Shown here one piece after another: positions 62,893 through 64,000 of a stretch of 64,000 nucleotides of DNA (positions within the stretch are counted from its first letter, which is position 1; each line of letters starts with the position of its first letter). The translations under genes were made by a program, and so were the position numbers. Below the pieces are notes generated by a model. It made no database searches, was not told the origin of the DNA, and saw nothing but the letters and a program-made list of their open reading frames with translations. Origin of the DNA: an uncultured Salinimicrobium sp. (GTDB lineage: Bacteria; Bacteroidota; Bacteroidia; Flavobacteriales; Flavobacteriaceae); NCBI GenBank assembly GCA_946887075.1, contig CAMPKA010000018.1, forward strand, positions 1 through 64,000. Reading direction: 5' to 3'.

Positions 62893-64000
62893 ATGAAGAA
62901 GTTGCTTTACGTTTTTTTAGCTTCAGCTGTATTTTTCTTTCACTTTGGAATTTTCTACGGACTAGACTTTTCAGACAGTTTTTATCATCTCAATCAGGCG
63001 ATAAATCCTGTTGGTGGGAACTATCTGTATCCCTTTTTGTTAAGTTCTATGATTTTAAACAAGATTGTTGAGATAGTAGGTCAGGAAGTCATTTACCTCC
63101 GATTGATCAACTCCACTTTCCTGTTCCTCTCTTTTTTACTGCCCTTTTTCCTGGTTGGCAATCTGAAGATATCCAGGAGAAAAGGCTTCATATTTATCTG
63201 CTGTTTGATTCTCTTTGCGCCTTTTAATGTAAATATTCTGGGTTACGACACTCTGAGTATCCTAATCTTATCCTTGATCTTTTCGATATCAGTTTTATAT
63301 ATATCTTATCAAAGATGGTACATTGTTATAGCTCTTGCCCTACTTTGTTCAATGGCGATATTGATAAGGCTTCCGAATCTTCTTGTTATTCCTATTTTAT
63401 GCCTGTTTCTCTTTTTTGTTAATCGCAAGACCCTAAGGACCTCCACCCGATTATTAGTATCGACTACTTTTGGGGTAGTAACACTTTTGGCGGTTTTACT
63501 TAGTCTTTACAGTTATTATGGGGATTCTAATTCTTTCCAAAAGGCTTCAGCAAACACTAATTCCCACTTTTTAAGCGAACTTGTAGCGAATTATATCAGA
63601 GATGGGATTTCAGTCTTCTTTTATACGGCGTTTATTTTATTGGTTTATTATCTCTTTACCGTACTTGGAAAAAGAACTTCGAAAGTCATAGCCCTATTCG
63701 CGGTTATTGTAATTTTTCTAATCTTCATTGGAATTTTTATCACCCCTTCTAAGTATTCCATTGATTATGCCTTTTTTATTCTTGCAGTCGCTTTGGCATT
63801 TACAGCAATATCCTTGTACCACAACTGGAATTCTTCCAAAGATCGGCTAGTACTGATACTTTATTTACTCTTTTTGTTTATAAATCCATTTGGGTCTAAT
63901 ACAGGATTGCTGAAAGGATATTCATTGTTCGTTCTTTTTCCCTTCGTCTATGGTTTTGTGAGATATAAATCAGGAAAATTCTGGACCACAATTTTATTTC
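62893..64000 (+). CDS. membrane protein, GT-C glycosyltransferase-like (partial, cut by window end)
   Basis: Open frame of at least 369 codons from ATG 62893 to the window edge with no stop. It is very hydrophobic, with about nine membrane helices so far. The first outside loop carries YGLDFSDSFYHLNQ, an acidic loop in the position where GT-C enzymes have their catalytic Asp, then a LYPFLLSS entry into helix 2. This suggests a GT-C type lipid-linked sugar transferase or a polymerase of the polysaccharide locus, but no family can be named. AT-rich like the two genes before it; 111 nt after the aminotransferase stop. Confidence 0.75.
   Translation, partial: MKKLLYVFLASAVFFFHFGIFYGLDFSDSFYHLNQAINPVGGNYLYPFLLSSMILNKIVEIVGQEVIYLRLINSTFLFLSFLLPFFLVGNLKISRRKGFIFICCLILFAPFNVNILGYDTLSILILSLIFSISVLYISYQRWYIVIALALLCSMAILIRLPNLLVIPILCLFLFFVNRKTLRTSTRLLVSTTFGVVTLLAVLLSLYSYYGDSNSFQKASANTNSHFLSELVANYIRDGISVFFYTAFILLVYYLFTVLGKRTSKVIALFAVIVIFLIFIGIFITPSKYSIDYAFFILAVALAFTAISLYHNWNSSKDRLVLILYLLFLFINPFGSNTGLLKGYSLFVLFPFVYGFVRYKSGKFWTTILF

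Noticed and set aside
1..64000. CRISPR arrays, insertion sequences, integrases or prophage genes
   Set aside because: No regularly spaced repeats, transposase or phage motifs were seen; the only short repeats are the lipoprotein leaders and the 69-bp coding repeat.

Overview
The window looks like a chromosome segment of a Bacteroidota member, most likely a marine-type Flavobacteriaceae. This is inferred from gene content (fused 2-oxoacid dehydrogenase E1, DUF2891, SIMPL, DUF4369/TlpA lipoprotein, flavobacterial small proteins, menaquinone genes), from -7 elements of the form TAnnTTTG, and from weak or absent Shine-Dalgarno sequences. I see no rRNA, tRNA, CRISPR array, insertion sequence or prophage.

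Layout. (1) 0.1-4.8 kb: a DUF2891 lipoprotein, then a tightly overlapping 5-oxoproline catabolism operon (Nramp-like transporter, pxpA, pxpB, pxpC) closed by a large composite hairpin. (2) 5-13 kb: a GNAT-nitrilase fusion, panB-rluA on the minus strand, an NTF2-like secreted protein, an FtsX/MacB-type permease and L-serine dehydratase. (3) 13-22.4 kb: dnaK, then a menaquinone block (hotdog thioesterase, menF, menD, a CvfB-like S1 protein, menB) and two bacterial PH-domain membrane proteins. (4) 22.4-31.5 kb, all minus: fused branched-chain 2-oxoacid dehydrogenase E1, a catalytically dead M1-peptidase-like protein with an outer-membrane barrel, a LOG-family protein and uvrA. (5) 31.5-39.7 kb: an accessory-looking secreted/lipoprotein block made of a LuxR-type regulator, three tandem paralogous lipoproteins with one shared N-terminal module and three different C-termini, an 800-nt gene-free stretch with a good promoter, and an astacin-type lipoprotein protease. 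(6) 40-54 kb: ACP phosphodiesterase-like protein, glmM, LpxL-type acyltransferase, rhomboid protease, SIMPL protein, TlpA-like lipoprotein, a GAF-region protein, an HD-domain protein fused to a Pycsar-effector-type membrane domain, a 1238-residue phosphoesterase / putative CotH-like kinase / Omp85 barrel protein, dps and two small proteins. (7) 54.3-64 kb: a LacI-type regulator followed by a polysaccharide locus (WbpP-like epimerase, WbpO/TviB-like dehydrogenase, animal-type UDP-glucose dehydrogenase, GT10 fucosyltransferase, Wzx-type flippase, DegT aminotransferase and the start of a GT-C-like membrane protein) that becomes visibly AT-richer and is cut by the window end.

The most promising places for undescribed biology are the modular lipoprotein array (31.7-37.8 kb), the phosphoesterase-kinase-barrel protein (49.3-53.0 kb) divergent from the HD-PycTM fusion (48.0-49.2 kb), the dead peptidase-barrel (25.0-27.9 kb), and the Nramp homologue without metal-binding motifs inside the oxoprolinase operon. 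All functional statements come from reading motifs by eye; no database search was run.
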